DNA of 64,000 bases, from contig NZ_CP077107.1 of assembly GCF_019263745.1 (NCBI RefSeq), positions 620,001-684,000 of the forward strand, read 5' to 3'. The stretch is from Methanospirillum hungatei (GTDB lineage: Archaea > Halobacteriota > Methanomicrobia > Methanomicrobiales > Methanospirillaceae). The notes below the pieces were generated by a model that had not been told where the DNA came from, made no database searches, and saw only the letters and a program-made list of their open reading frames with translations. Positions 32,579 to 41,233 of the stretch are shown in pieces. Each line of letters begins with the position of its first letter. The stretch's first letter is position 1. The position numbers were made by a program, and so were the translations under genes.

Positions 32579-33319
32579 CTAGTCTTCTGTTGATACCCAA
32601 TCATAAAAAAAAGCGGCACATATAGCACCAAGAATCGGCCCAATAATGTAAATCGGGAAAAAACCCCAAAGATTTGAACCACCAAGAAGCAGATCTCCCA
32701 GATATGGTCCGAATGTTCTGGCAGGATTCAGTGATGAACCTGCTATGTTACCGGTTGTGATAATTACGCCTGCTACAGTAAATCCTATCACCAATCCAGC
32801 AAATCCTGACGGTGCATTCCGATCAACAGCAGCGCCCATAATCGCCATCATCAGAACAAATGTACCGATAAATTCTGCTAGTATCGCTTGTCCATATGAT
32901 ATCCCTGGAAATGGAGCAGTTGCTCCCAGGCCACCAATAGTGACAGCATCCATCCCGACTGAAGCTGCAAAAAGAAGACTTCCGAGCGATGCGCCGATAA
33001 TCTGAGCAACAACGTACCACACCATGTCTTTGGTTGGGAACCGCTTTGTTGCCCAAAGAGCAATGGTAACCGCCGGATTGATATGTGCCCCGGATATTCT
33101 GCCAAGTCCATAGATAACCGCTGCGATGACAAACCCGAATGCAAGCCCCACTGCAAGCCAGTCACCAAGTCCTCCGAGCCCCCCAATACCAATATTAAAT
33201 GGATTTGGAGTCTGTAATCCGGAAGCGATCATGAGGGTGATTGCCGCAGCACCAGCTCCAAAATAAACAAGGAAAAGGGTTCCGATACATTCAGCTACTG
33301 ACCGTTTTATAAGATTCAT
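32579..33319 (-). CDS. aqpM: Aquaporin (AqpM type)
   Basis: A 246-residue MIP channel with six membrane helices and the two NPA boxes: GAHINPAVTIALW and GSSLNPARTFGPY. NIGIGGLGGLGDWLAVGLAF after the first helix is specific for the AqpM type described in methanogens, which passes water and some glycerol. The start at ATG 33319 matches that family; the earlier ATG 33334 would overlap DUF2180. It is the last gene of DUF2193-DUF2180-aqpM. Confidence 0.95.
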   Translation of the reverse strand: MNLIKRSVAECIGTLFLVYFGAGAAAITLMIASGLQTPNPFNIGIGGLGGLGDWLAVGLAFGFVIAAVIYGLGRISGAHINPAVTIALWATKRFPTKDMVWYVVAQIIGASLGSLLFAASVGMDAVTIGGLGATAPFPGISYGQAILAEFIGTFVLMMAIMGAAVDRNAPSGFAGLVIGFTVAGVIITTGNIAGSSLNPARTFGPYLGDLLLGGSNLWGFFPIYIIGPILGAICAAFFYDWVSTED

Positions 33320-33326
33320 GAGAATA

Positions 33327-33533
33327 TCACCCATTCATGGCATTCTTGCATTCTTCACACAATATCCGGGGCATTTTCACCTTTGTCTTCTTTATAGGGA
33401 AGGGATACCCTCCTTCCCAGATATCCATATCTTCTCGAATAGCATGGTCCATGCAAAGACCCATACCACAGACGATACAGATACCCACTGCATCAGTTTC
33501 TTTTCCGGCTTTCGCACATATGTAGCATTTCAT
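33327..33533 (-). CDS. DUF2180 family zinc-binding protein
   Basis: A 68-residue protein from ATG 33533. Four Cys pairs or Cys/His pairs (CYICAKAG, CIVCGMGLCMDH and CEECKNAM) make a small double zinc finger. DUF2180 occurs mostly in methanogens. The ribosome site gaattctct lies ahead of the start, and the gene begins 11 bases after DUF2193 and ends 8 bases before the aquaporin start, so all three form one operon. The role is unknown; sensing or scaffolding is possible. Confidence 0.87.
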   Translation of the reverse strand: MKCYICAKAGKETDAVGICIVCGMGLCMDHAIREDMDIWEGGYPFPIKKTKVKMPRILCEECKNAMNG

Positions 33534-33543
33534 AGAGAATTCC

Positions 33544-35043
33544 TCAAACTGCTTCACGATACTGACAATACTCATGCCTGAAATCAACACATGATGCAGA
33601 TGCGCATCCCTTACAGATCCGGGCCGGAGCTGCAGCTACGTCTTTTTTGAGTGCAATAATATTTGTCATCAGTGTGGCTGTGATTGGTTCACTTGTCAGA
33701 AGACAGGGATAATCCGCAAGCCGCATAAGAGCAGACATTCGCACAGTTATTGCACAGGCCGGATAGGCATACCACTGTGGATTATTAATTATCTCATGGC
33801 TCAAAACCGGAGAAAGATCCACAGGTAATCCTGAAACGGTAACCTTGAGATCTTTACCACTGCCATTTCTCAGTTTTCGTGAACGGTCCATAATATTCCA
33901 TCCACGAAAGAGCATGTCCATAAAGTCACAGTTATGCAGTTCTGCAGCAGCTCCCCGTTTTGGATAGAGCTGAACATAATTGTGGTACCGCTTGGTGAGG
34001 AGATCAATAATCATCAGGGCATTAAACCCATCAAGTTCCAGAATGTATTCTGTTGCAGCTGCACTTGCTCCGGTTGCAAGCGAGAGGAGCTGTTCAGGAG
34101 TTTTAATCTTACCAACCGAGTTAATAAGAGTTTTTTCTATGACCTCGGTTACTGCTTCGATGATTCCCATGACCATATCATCCTTACACATATTAAATGT
34201 GGACTGGGAGATATGGTGGGCAACATCACCGACACAATATGCAGGAATCGTCACAATATTGGCATAATGCACCTTATCAGCAATAGCTGCCTCAACCACT
34301 GGTTTCATGGCAGTTTTATACTGATCCATATATGCCTTGACATCGAAGGATGATTGACCCACACTCTCCATGAGTTCTGCCTGGGCCCGTACCGGATGAT
34401 CATAGATTGAAGAAAGCATCTCAATCTCTTTCTTAACTGCATTCGTGAGTGTATCTCCGCCCTCAATAGCATGGGCAAACACATCGCCGACACCATAACT
34501 GGTATTCATTCCCCACGATTTGGCTGCTAATATCGTCTTTTTATGATCATCCGGAATAGAGGTGTTTCGTAAGATCTGATTTACAACATTACTGGTGCTT
34601 CCTGGAACAAGTGCAAAATCCACAACACAGGTAGGTCCGTAAAAACCTCCGTACCTACGTGTTGATTCAAGACCGATGATTGCTTCACTCTTTTTTATCT
34701 GGGCAATGAATGCCTTGACGCTCTTTTTAAACTCCGGATCTTTTTCGTATAAAATTTCCAGGATAACCGGTGTCTGATAATGTTCTACAAAAGGATCATC
34801 TTCAGGACGGACGGTTTTTGTTAATTTGGATAATATGTTATAATGCGCTTTTACTGACTCCTTATGTAAGTCGATGACCGCCTGGCTCTGTTTTCCAATC
34901 GCTTTCATTCCAGAAACTGCATCAAGGTATACCTTTGCGTCAGTTAATTTAAATGAGTTGCCGCGTTTCTTTTTTATCGTTTCAACGTCTGCTTTCTGGG
35001 CAGCCATTGCTTCATGGATCATCTTCTCATACAGGTCTTTCAT
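33544..35043 (-). CDS. DUF2193 family methanogen protein
   Basis: A 499-residue protein of the DUF2193 family known mostly from methanogenic archaea. The N-terminal half is helical, and RRYGGFYGPTCVVDFALVPG and AAKSWGMNTSYGVGDVFAHA are the conserved core. Near the C-terminus a Cys-rich motif ICKGCASASCVDFRHEYCQY could hold an iron-sulfur cluster or zinc. The function is not known. It is the first gene of the DUF2193-DUF2180-aqpM operon and has a long leader. Confidence 0.92.
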   Translation of the reverse strand: MKDLYEKMIHEAMAAQKADVETIKKKRGNSFKLTDAKVYLDAVSGMKAIGKQSQAVIDLHKESVKAHYNILSKLTKTVRPEDDPFVEHYQTPVILEILYEKDPEFKKSVKAFIAQIKKSEAIIGLESTRRYGGFYGPTCVVDFALVPGSTSNVVNQILRNTSIPDDHKKTILAAKSWGMNTSYGVGDVFAHAIEGGDTLTNAVKKEIEMLSSIYDHPVRAQAELMESVGQSSFDVKAYMDQYKTAMKPVVEAAIADKVHYANIVTIPAYCVGDVAHHISQSTFNMCKDDMVMGIIEAVTEVIEKTLINSVGKIKTPEQLLSLATGASAAATEYILELDGFNALMIIDLLTKRYHNYVQLYPKRGAAAELHNCDFMDMLFRGWNIMDRSRKLRNGSGKDLKVTVSGLPVDLSPVLSHEIINNPQWYAYPACAITVRMSALMRLADYPCLLTSEPITATLMTNIIALKKDVAAAPARICKGCASASCVDFRHEYCQYREAV

Positions 35044-35277
35044 TTTTTTCTCTCCTGGATAATCTGGTATGTCCGGGTATATTCCTGAACGGACAGAGGA
35101 AATCAGATATTAATTTCCTCAGCCAGATGAGCCGGCCTGGATGATGATGATCACTATGCTTTCGATCCTCGGTCCAACACTGTACAGGATCACCAGTAAA
35201 CCAGACCTGACATAGGAGAGATTGTATTCGTGATATATAAGGATCTTGGAATTGAACACAAAAAGAAATGTTAATTA
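35044..35277 (-). promoter_or_regulatory. Leader and promoter region of the DUF2193 operon
   Basis: A 234-base non-coding region. On the minus strand ccttatatatcacg (35229-35242) is a good archaeal TATA box. Transcription would start about 25 bases further on, leaving a leader of some 150 bases before ATG 35043. A purine-rich site (ccaggagagaaa) precedes the start codon. The leader is GC-richer than other spacers here, which suggests RNA structure. Confidence 0.5.
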
Positions 35278-35976
35278 TCAATCCCGACGATCAACAACCC
35301 ACACTCCATCGATTTCACGAACCAGAAGTATGGGTGTATTTTGTATCCTCATGGGTTGGGGGAATTTTCTAAACCGGATTCTGCCTTCAGATACTCTTTT
35401 GCCATCAGCGGATATGATTGATGAGATCCCGGCTTTAAGAATTTCTTTAACATCAGCTTCTCCATGGAGATCACGTATCGTTCCAACCTGAATATATCGT
35501 CCATCTGATCCTGATGCTGCCAGACCTACTGCGGCAAGTGCTCCAATAATCCCCCCATTTGTACCACCAAGCCCCAATAGCCGGATTCCAGAATTCATTG
35601 CCAGCGTTATAGCTTGATCCTTGGTTAAAATCATCGATTTGGCATCTTTTCCAAATATCACTACTGCCGGGTTTACCTGGTCATGGAAAGCCATACACAC
35701 ACCAGGATCACTTCCTTCTGCTGCTTTGGTTTTTATTATTTCTGCGATTTCATCAAAGAGAGAATCCAAAGATTCATCCTGAACACCAGTGAGATGAAGA
35801 ACTGCTGCACTATTATGCGATGTATATGGAATGTCAGGATGGACAAACAGTTGATGTCTGGTTATCCCAAGAACAGTATATTTTTGGTTTATATGAAGAG
35901 CAATTTCTCGTGCAAGTCTCCCGGTCCCCGGACTTGTGGGCATATCTGTATCATCAAGTGCAATGTACAAAATCAT
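35278..35976 (-). CDS. TiaS-like protein (DUF1743-related)
   Basis: A 232-residue protein. IALDDTDMPTSPGTGRLARE at the start is the DDTD motif of the TiaS family, which uses ATP in tRNA-Ile2 agmatidine synthesis. The chain then shows SHNSAAVLHLTG, VCMAFHDQVNPAVVIFGKDA and GLGGTNGGIIGALAAVGLAA, and lacks the C-terminal zinc and OB domains of true TiaS (about 420 residues). It is therefore a paralogue of unknown substrate. Upstream at 36109-36147 lies a motif also found ahead of the tungstate-binding protein gene. Confidence 0.75.
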   Translation of the reverse strand: MILYIALDDTDMPTSPGTGRLAREIALHINQKYTVLGITRHQLFVHPDIPYTSHNSAAVLHLTGVQDESLDSLFDEIAEIIKTKAAEGSDPGVCMAFHDQVNPAVVIFGKDAKSMILTKDQAITLAMNSGIRLLGLGGTNGGIIGALAAVGLAASGSDGRYIQVGTIRDLHGEADVKEILKAGISSIISADGKRVSEGRIRFRKFPQPMRIQNTPILLVREIDGVWVVDRRD

Positions 35977-36303
35977 GATTTTAATCCCATTTTCCGGATT
36001 CTTCCGGATTTGATCTTCCTTACAGGTAAGCCGGGAAAGGTATCATACTTCTGATCTGTATCAGAATTTTACTGATTATCTTCTTAAAAAGGAAACAGAA
36101 TATATCTTGATATAACAATTGCAAACCAATTGATTAATATATGTGATTTAACGCAATTTTTTTTTAATCAATGCAAAATATTTAATTATGTAGATTCAAG
36201 GTGATAGGGAAGGTGAGAAATCACTTTTACTAAATACTTATCTGCCAAAACGGGACATCCGATCCAAACATTCCGGTCCGGCAGTTAATTTCTCATTCCT
36301 CTT
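35977..36303. other. Intergenic region with a shared sequence motif
   Basis: About 330 bases upstream of the TiaS-like gene and downstream of the 115-residue gene. It is strongly AT-rich in the middle and holds the 36109-36147 motif. No other gene is seen. Confidence 0.45.
36109..36147. promoter_or_regulatory. Motif shared with the tupA upstream region
   Basis: gatataacaattg (36109-36121) followed by caattgattaatatatgtgat (36127-36147) contains two direct copies of the palindrome caattg. The same 13 bases plus a variant of the second half stand at 42243-42268 ahead of the tungstate-binding protein gene. A common regulator is possible. The AT-rich composition lowers the weight of the match. 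Confidence 0.4.
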
Positions 36304-36651
36304 TTATTTTCTGGTAATACGGACAATCTCTTGAAACACTTGATCCCCAAGGAGTGCTTTACTTTCTTCAGGATGAAGTTCCTGCATTACGCAAACAAGT
36401 TTACTTGAACCTTTATTTGTAGTCAGTATACCAACACGTTCTGCTCGTGTAACAAGTTCCTGTTCTTCCATCATGGCAAAATACGGGAGAATGTAATAAT
36501 GGGGAACTTCAAGATATTCTGCAAGCCGACGGGTGGTTGGAAATCTGATATGTATCCCATCTTTTGAAAATGTAAGTGTTATTGCATTATCTTCAAAAAG
36601 AAATATTTTAACCGCAGATTCAAAGAGGCCTTCGATTGAGAGCGATGGCAT
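36304..36651 (-). CDS. Small helix-rich protein, predicted winged helix
   Basis: A 115-residue protein with TTRRLAEYLEVPHYYILPYF then MMEEQELVTRAERVGILTTN, that is a helix-turn-helix-like centre followed by a wing strand. The N-terminal part AVKIFLFEDNAITLTFSKDG is a beta hairpin. Such small proteins in methanogens are often regulators. It precedes the 67-residue gene on the same strand, which lies 47 bases further upstream. Confidence 0.6.
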   Translation of the reverse strand: MPSLSIEGLFESAVKIFLFEDNAITLTFSKDGIHIRFPTTRRLAEYLEVPHYYILPYFAMMEEQELVTRAERVGILTTNKGSSKLVCVMQELHPEESKALLGDQVFQEIVRITRK

Positions 36652-36698
36652 GGGATCAACATTAGATTTCTGAACAAATAAGGATACAGGAAAAAAGT

Positions 36699-36902
36699 TT
36701 AGTGTTTTTTCTTCTGGTCATCTGCTACAGGTTCGAGCCACACGATCTCAGCACCAACTTCTTTTGCTATCATTTCTAGTTCAATTTTTCTGAAGTGGGT
36801 TGCTACGACCTGGATTTGTCCGCCGGTTACTGCCACGATCCGGTATTTGGGCTGTTTTACACCTGCACCAACCTTTTGTCTTTCTCGCACAAAAATTTTC
36901 AT
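36699..36902 (-). CDS. Small basic conserved protein, possibly metal-related
   Basis: A 67-residue protein (MKIFVRERQKVGAGVKQPKY at the start, then RIVAVTGGQIQVVATHFRKI and ELEMIAKEVGAEIVWLEP). It looks like a compact beta-alpha-beta domain with a basic surface. No family is recognised. It is divergent from the molybdenum-storage-like gene with a shared promoter region of 220 bases, so it may belong to the same regulon. Confidence 0.65.
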   Translation of the reverse strand: MKIFVRERQKVGAGVKQPKYRIVAVTGGQIQVVATHFRKIELEMIAKEVGAEIVWLEPVADDQKKKH

Positions 36903-37125
36903 ATGCTTGTCACCTCTGTTTACCAGTTGATATAAAATTACATCTGATATAGCAACTGGTTTGTCACAATTTATCTATAGTCTCTTCCCATATATATAAG
37001 TGTGCCTTCGTTGATATATCTCACCATATCAAAAAGAAATAAGATATTTTCGCGATAGTACACTATTCAGATAAGAATCAGGATAAATTTTTTCTGATTT
37101 TTTATAAATCATATTTTGGTGATCC
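36903..37125. promoter_or_regulatory. Divergent promoter region before the molybdenum-storage-like gene
   Basis: Inverted arms accagtt (36922-36928) and aactggt (36954-36960) are followed by ttgtcac. A strong TATA box catatatataagtg lies at 36988-37001 and ttttttataaatcat lies just before ATG 37126. The ribosome site is ggtgat. The arms match the half-sites of the palindrome at 31498-31515. Confidence 0.5.
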
Positions 37126-37941
37126 ATGCACGAACGACATGAAATTTTTAACAAACTTCAGGGAGAAACCCTGGTTAGAAAAGGACTATTTGACAGGTAT
37201 AATGAACGGCCGCTCATGCGAATACTTCCTGAATTAAATGTAATCAAAATTGGTGGCCATGGAATCATTGATTATGGTCGGGATGTGGTTCTTCCTCTTG
37301 TCGACGAAATTGGTGCCTTATCCAAAGATCATCAACTCATGATCATAACCGGAGGAGGTGTCAGAGTCAGACATATTATGGATATCGGGCTTGATCTCGG
37401 GATGCCAACCGGAGTGTTAGCAGAACTTACCAGTAAAATTTCTGAACAAAATGCGATGATGCTTGCCACTCTCTTAGCCCCATACAAGGCAAAGAGAATT
37501 CATACAAGTGATCTTCTGGAACTTCCAACACTCCTTGGAATGGGCGCATTGCCGGTAACTCATGGAACACCCCCATATGGACTTTATGAACACCCATCTG
37601 AACGAACGAACGGTGGAATACCACCTCATAGAACAGATACCGGTGCATTTCTCGCCGCTGAGGTTCTTGGAGCCAGAAGTTGTATCCTAGCCAAAAATGT
37701 TGACGGATTATATGACAAACATCCACTCAAGTATCCTGATGCAAAGTTAATTCCAGAGATCTCAGCGAGTGAACTTATAGCTATGGATATGGAAGACCTG
37801 GTTCTTGAAAGAAAACTTGTTGAACTCATGCTAGAATGCAGGAATGTGAAAGAGGTTCAGATTGTAAATGGTCACAAACCAGGAATGATTACCAGAGCGA
37901 TTAAAGGGGAAAAAGTAGGAACAATCATCCGAGCTGAGTAA
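37126..37941 (+). CDS. Amino-acid-kinase-fold protein like molybdenum storage protein subunits
   Basis: A 271-residue protein, a length very close to the alpha and beta subunits of the Azotobacter molybdenum storage protein (about 270). The kinase-fold nucleotide loops are visible: KIGGHGIIDYGRDVV, IITGGGVRVRHIMDIGLDLG and GGIPPHRTDTGAFLAAEVLG with CILAKNVDGLYDKHP. MoSto packs polyoxomolybdate or tungstate inside a hexameric cage using ATP. The position inside a Mo/W transport cluster supports a role in storing or handling these anions here. Other members of this fold are UMP kinase-like, so the assignment rests partly on context. Confidence 0.8.
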   Translation: MHERHEIFNKLQGETLVRKGLFDRYNERPLMRILPELNVIKIGGHGIIDYGRDVVLPLVDEIGALSKDHQLMIITGGGVRVRHIMDIGLDLGMPTGVLAELTSKISEQNAMMLATLLAPYKAKRIHTSDLLELPTLLGMGALPVTHGTPPYGLYEHPSERTNGGIPPHRTDTGAFLAAEVLGARSCILAKNVDGLYDKHPLKYPDAKLIPEISASELIAMDMEDLVLERKLVELMLECRNVKEVQIVNGHKPGMITRAIKGEKVGTIIRAE

Positions 37942-37999
37942 TAATGTTCCTGATAAAATAAAGATTTGAGGTTTCACTCCTGATTCTGAATATCACTTT

Positions 38000-38293
38000 A
38001 TGAATATGGAACAAATATCAGGTATGGATATGTTGCTCTATACCGGGTATATCGGAGGGATATGCACTACGATTGCATTTCTTCCCCAGGTAGTCAAGAC
38101 GTGGAACAGCAGGTCGGCACATGATCTCTCCTGGGGACTTTTGTTTTTACTTCTTATCGGAGTTTTTCTCTGGATGATTTATGGGATTGTAAGTGCAGAT
38201 ATTCCAGTTATGCTAGCAAATGGTGTAACAAGTATATTTATTGTCTCAATTGTTGGGATGAAGTGGTGGTTTGATCACCGCAACGCCCCATGA
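38000..38293 (+). CDS. SemiSWEET / PQ-loop transporter
   Basis: A 97-residue protein with three membrane helices. GGICTTIAFLPQVVKTWNSR holds the PQ-loop motif P-Q, and SAHDLSWGLLFLLLIGVFLW is helix 2. SemiSWEETs form dimers that move sugars or other small solutes. The gene follows the molybdenum-storage-like gene by 58 bases on the same strand and could share its transcript. Substrate is unknown. Confidence 0.9.
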   Translation: MNMEQISGMDMLLYTGYIGGICTTIAFLPQVVKTWNSRSAHDLSWGLLFLLLIGVFLWMIYGIVSADIPVMLANGVTSIFIVSIVGMKWWFDHRNAP

Positions 38294-38301
38294 GGTATGA
38301 A

Positions 38302-39429
38302 TCAAATTAAATGGATTTTTCTTTCATCTCTATATTGAATTATCCAGGCAAGGATAAGACCGGTAAAAAAACCTGCTGCCAGACCAAAAGGGACAGATAA
38401 TGCCGCAATGATGATAGTTACCAGATAATTATTCGTTTTCAATCCATGACGGATGAGTTCTGTCGCAACAACAATAAGAAGAATTCCAAAAATCCCAACA
38501 GGTAGAGCCTTTACAATATCCGAATCAGTACAGATTCCGGCAATAAGGAACAGAAGGACACCTCCAAATACTAAAGACAGACCCCCTCTGGCACCAAACC
38601 GGTAATGGGCTGCAAGCCCTCCTGCTCCATGACACATTGGAAAACCTCCAAAAAGTGATGAGCTCAAACTCATTACGCCGACTGTTTTTGAAAGTCGGTC
38701 AGGAGATTCTGTTTTTTGAAAGAGATCACAAATCAAAAGTGATGTTGCTAGTATTGCATTTGTCAGAGTCAGAGGTAACTGAGGAGGAAGGAGCAAGATT
38801 GTAGCCATAATGAATTCATCTGCTGTTGGGATTGTAAATCCAGGGATTGGTATGAATGAAAAAGATGGAAATCCCACAAGATAAAAAGCCACCAGAAATC
38901 CAAAAATAATAATACAGAAAGCTGAAAGATCAGGAATATGAGCATATTTTTTTCCTATTAAAAATGCTAAAACGATAAATGCGGATACTCCTGCAAAAAG
39001 GATATCAGGAAGAACAAATCCCATAACTGCACTTCGGATAAAAATTAGAGCAAGGCCCAGTTGAACTCCACGAATAACCGATTCAGGAATTATTCGTCTG
39101 ACCCGATCCATCCATCCCAAAAAACCGATACCAATACATATGATCCCCATCAGTATTCCGGATGCAGCAATTAAATGTGGAGAGAGATGATCTGCAATTG
39201 CAAGGGCACCAACTGCCTTGAGTGGTTCTACCGGGATTGGAATACGGTAGTATAAACCTGTCAGAATATACCAGACTCCAGCCCATGAAAGTATGAGAGT
39301 AATGTTCATATCACAGGCAACAGAGACAGCAAAAAGTAAGGGGAGAACGGTCCCAAAATTCCCCGCTGAACCAGCTAGTTCTGAAATAATATATGAATGC
39401 CGGGGAATTGACAGATCAAAGACATCCAT
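38302..39429 (-). CDS. MOT1-type molybdate (sulfate-like) transporter
   Basis: A 375-residue protein with about 11 membrane helices and the MOT1 features ELAGSAGNFGTVLPLLFAV near the N-terminus and GGFPMCHGAGGLAAHYRFGA at about residue 270. The family member MOT1 is a high-affinity molybdate transporter in plants, algae and many prokaryotes. Its start overlaps the ABC ATPase gene by 14 bases, so it is the last gene of tupA-tupB-tupC-mot1, an operon that joins two independent uptake systems for the same kind of anion. Confidence 0.9.
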   Translation of the reverse strand: MDVFDLSIPRHSYIISELAGSAGNFGTVLPLLFAVSVACDMNITLILSWAGVWYILTGLYYRIPIPVEPLKAVGALAIADHLSPHLIAASGILMGIICIGIGFLGWMDRVRRIIPESVIRGVQLGLALIFIRSAVMGFVLPDILFAGVSAFIVLAFLIGKKYAHIPDLSAFCIIIFGFLVAFYLVGFPSFSFIPIPGFTIPTADEFIMATILLLPPQLPLTLTNAILATSLLICDLFQKTESPDRLSKTVGVMSLSSSLFGGFPMCHGAGGLAAHYRFGARGGLSLVFGGVLLFLIAGICTDSDIVKALPVGIFGILLIVVATELIRHGLKTNNYLVTIIIAALSVPFGLAAGFFTGLILAWIIQYRDERKIHLI

Positions 39430-40510
39430 TATCGTTCTCTTCCGGCATTACGTGGACTGAGGGAGCTTTAAATGAGAGGATAACATCCTGACCTTTCGCC
39501 AGGTTCAGGTCCCTGATCGACTGCCAGGTTACCTGCACTGCAAGAGAGATGGAGCCACATGAAACGATAACATGACTTATAATACCATAAGGCTTTATAT
39601 CTGTAATTCTTCCCTGAATTACATTTCTTGCACTCATTTTTCCATCAGGTTCATTATATAATGTAATATCCTCTGGTCGTAATGCAACTGTGACTCTGCC
39701 ACTTTGAATGGAACTGAGTGCATGTAAAGTAACACCTCCCAAATCTACCAGGATCATCCCATCTTCATGTCCTGTGATGGTGCCAGAAAGGACATTACTA
39801 ATCCCGATGAACCGTGCAATATCAGCAGAACAAGGTTCAGAAAAAATCTTGATTGTATCACCAGCCTGAACAAACCTGCCTCCCATCATCACTGCGACCT
39901 TATCTGCAAGCCGTTGACCTTGAAAGAGATCGTGGGATGACATAATCACGGTAGTGCCAAATTCATGATTGTAGTACCTGATGAGCTCTTCAATTTTTTT
40001 GGTTGAAACTGGATCAAGATTTGCCGTTGGTTCATCCAGAAGGAGGAGATCCGGCTCAGTAATCATTACTCTCGCAAGTGAAACTCGTTGCATCTCTCCA
40101 CCTGAAAGTGTCCAGGCTTTTCTTTTTTCATACCCGGATAGTCCTATCTCTTCTAACTTTTCTTCTACTTTTCGGGTAATCTCTGCGGAGGAAACGTGCC
40201 TGTATCGAAGACCTAAAGCGATATTTTCAAAAACTGTCTCTTTAAATGATATTGGTGTTTGAAAAACCATCCCCATTCTTCGCCGTAATGAAGTAAGATC
40301 CTGACCTGGTTTTTGTAGAGAGATGCCGTCGAGGTAAATTTCTCCCCCGGATGGTGTATCAAGCAGATTAATAAGCCTGAGCAGAGTTGTCTTTCCCTGC
40401 CCTGATGGGCCGATAATAGTAAAAATTTCTCCGGCTAAAATTTCAGCAGATATTCGATCAAGAACTATCTTCTCATCGAAGGATTTAGAAATATTGTCCA
40501 ATCTGATCAT
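39416..40510 (-). CDS. tupC: Tungstate/molybdate ABC transporter ATP-binding protein
   Basis: A 364-residue ATPase. Walker A is IGPSGQGKTTLLRL, signature LSGGEMQRVSLAR, Walker B LLLLDEPTANLDP and switch SSHDLFQGQR. Residues 280-364 carry a TOBE-like domain (TVALRPEDITLY and VIVSCGSISLAVQVTW) that in ModC-type proteins binds the oxyanion and slows uptake. It follows the permease gene with a 3-base gap. Together with the neighbours it forms a TupABC-type importer. Confidence 0.93.
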   Translation of the reverse strand: MIRLDNISKSFDEKIVLDRISAEILAGEIFTIIGPSGQGKTTLLRLINLLDTPSGGEIYLDGISLQKPGQDLTSLRRRMGMVFQTPISFKETVFENIALGLRYRHVSSAEITRKVEEKLEEIGLSGYEKRKAWTLSGGEMQRVSLARVMITEPDLLLLDEPTANLDPVSTKKIEELIRYYNHEFGTTVIMSSHDLFQGQRLADKVAVMMGGRFVQAGDTIKIFSEPCSADIARFIGISNVLSGTITGHEDGMILVDLGGVTLHALSSIQSGRVTVALRPEDITLYNEPDGKMSARNVIQGRITDIKPYGIISHVIVSCGSISLAVQVTWQSIRDLNLAKGQDVILSFKAPSVHVMPEENDNGCL

Positions 40511-40513
40511 GAT

Positions 40514-41200
40514 TCACCGCTGCTGGAGGAAACCCATTACCAAGTTTATAATAAGAGCAATTCCAAGAAGAATTATTCCTAAAGCAAGTGAAAGTTCAAA
40601 GTTGCCCATTGAGGTTTGCAAGGATATCGCAGTTGTAAGAACACGGGTATGCCCTTTTATATTACCTCCAATCATGATTGCTGCCCCAACTTCAGAAAGA
40701 GCTCTTGAGAAGCCAATCACAATCGCAGCCATGATCACATACCTTGTCTCTCGTAAATGACTCAAAAGAAACTGGCTTTTTGTGGCACCAAGCGAACGTA
40801 TCGTATCTGTCAAGGTTGGGTTTACTCCCTGCAGAGCTGCTATGGTAAGTCCTGTCATGATAGGAATAACAAGGAAAGCCTGCCCGAATATCATTCCACT
40901 TGGAGTGAAAAGAAATCCCAGAAATCCGAGAGGACCTGATCTAGAAAGGAGCATGAAACAGACCAGCCCTACAATTACCGTGGGAAGCGCATAAAGAGTT
41001 TGGATCAGACTAATAAGAGTCTTTTTTCCACAGAATTCACTAAAATTTATCGCAGTTCCCAGAGGCAAAGCGATAATGGTACTGATTAATACAGAACTAA
41101 ATGTAATCTCGAGCGTCTTAAATGTAATCTCCATAACGTCCGGATTTTGGGAGATTATCAGATTGATTGCCGTAAAAAAAGCTGCTACAAAATCAATCAT
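40514..41200 (-). CDS. tupB: Tungstate ABC transporter permease
   Basis: A 228-residue permease with six membrane segments and the EAA-like loop RSLGATKSQFLLSHLRETRY that contacts the ATPase. Start at 41200 is an ATG (MIDFVAAFFTAINLI). The length and the helix pattern fit TupB/ModB-type permeases. It lies between the binding protein and the ATPase on the same strand, with gaps of 33 and 3 bases. Confidence 0.93.
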   Translation of the reverse strand: MIDFVAAFFTAINLIISQNPDVMEITFKTLEITFSSVLISTIIALPLGTAINFSEFCGKKTLISLIQTLYALPTVIVGLVCFMLLSRSGPLGFLGFLFTPSGMIFGQAFLVIPIMTGLTIAALQGVNPTLTDTIRSLGATKSQFLLSHLRETRYVIMAAIVIGFSRALSEVGAAIMIGGNIKGHTRVLTTAISLQTSMGNFELSLALGIILLGIALIINLVMGFLQQR

Positions 41201-41233
41201 TAATATAAAAAAGAGATGTCACGGTTAAAGAAT

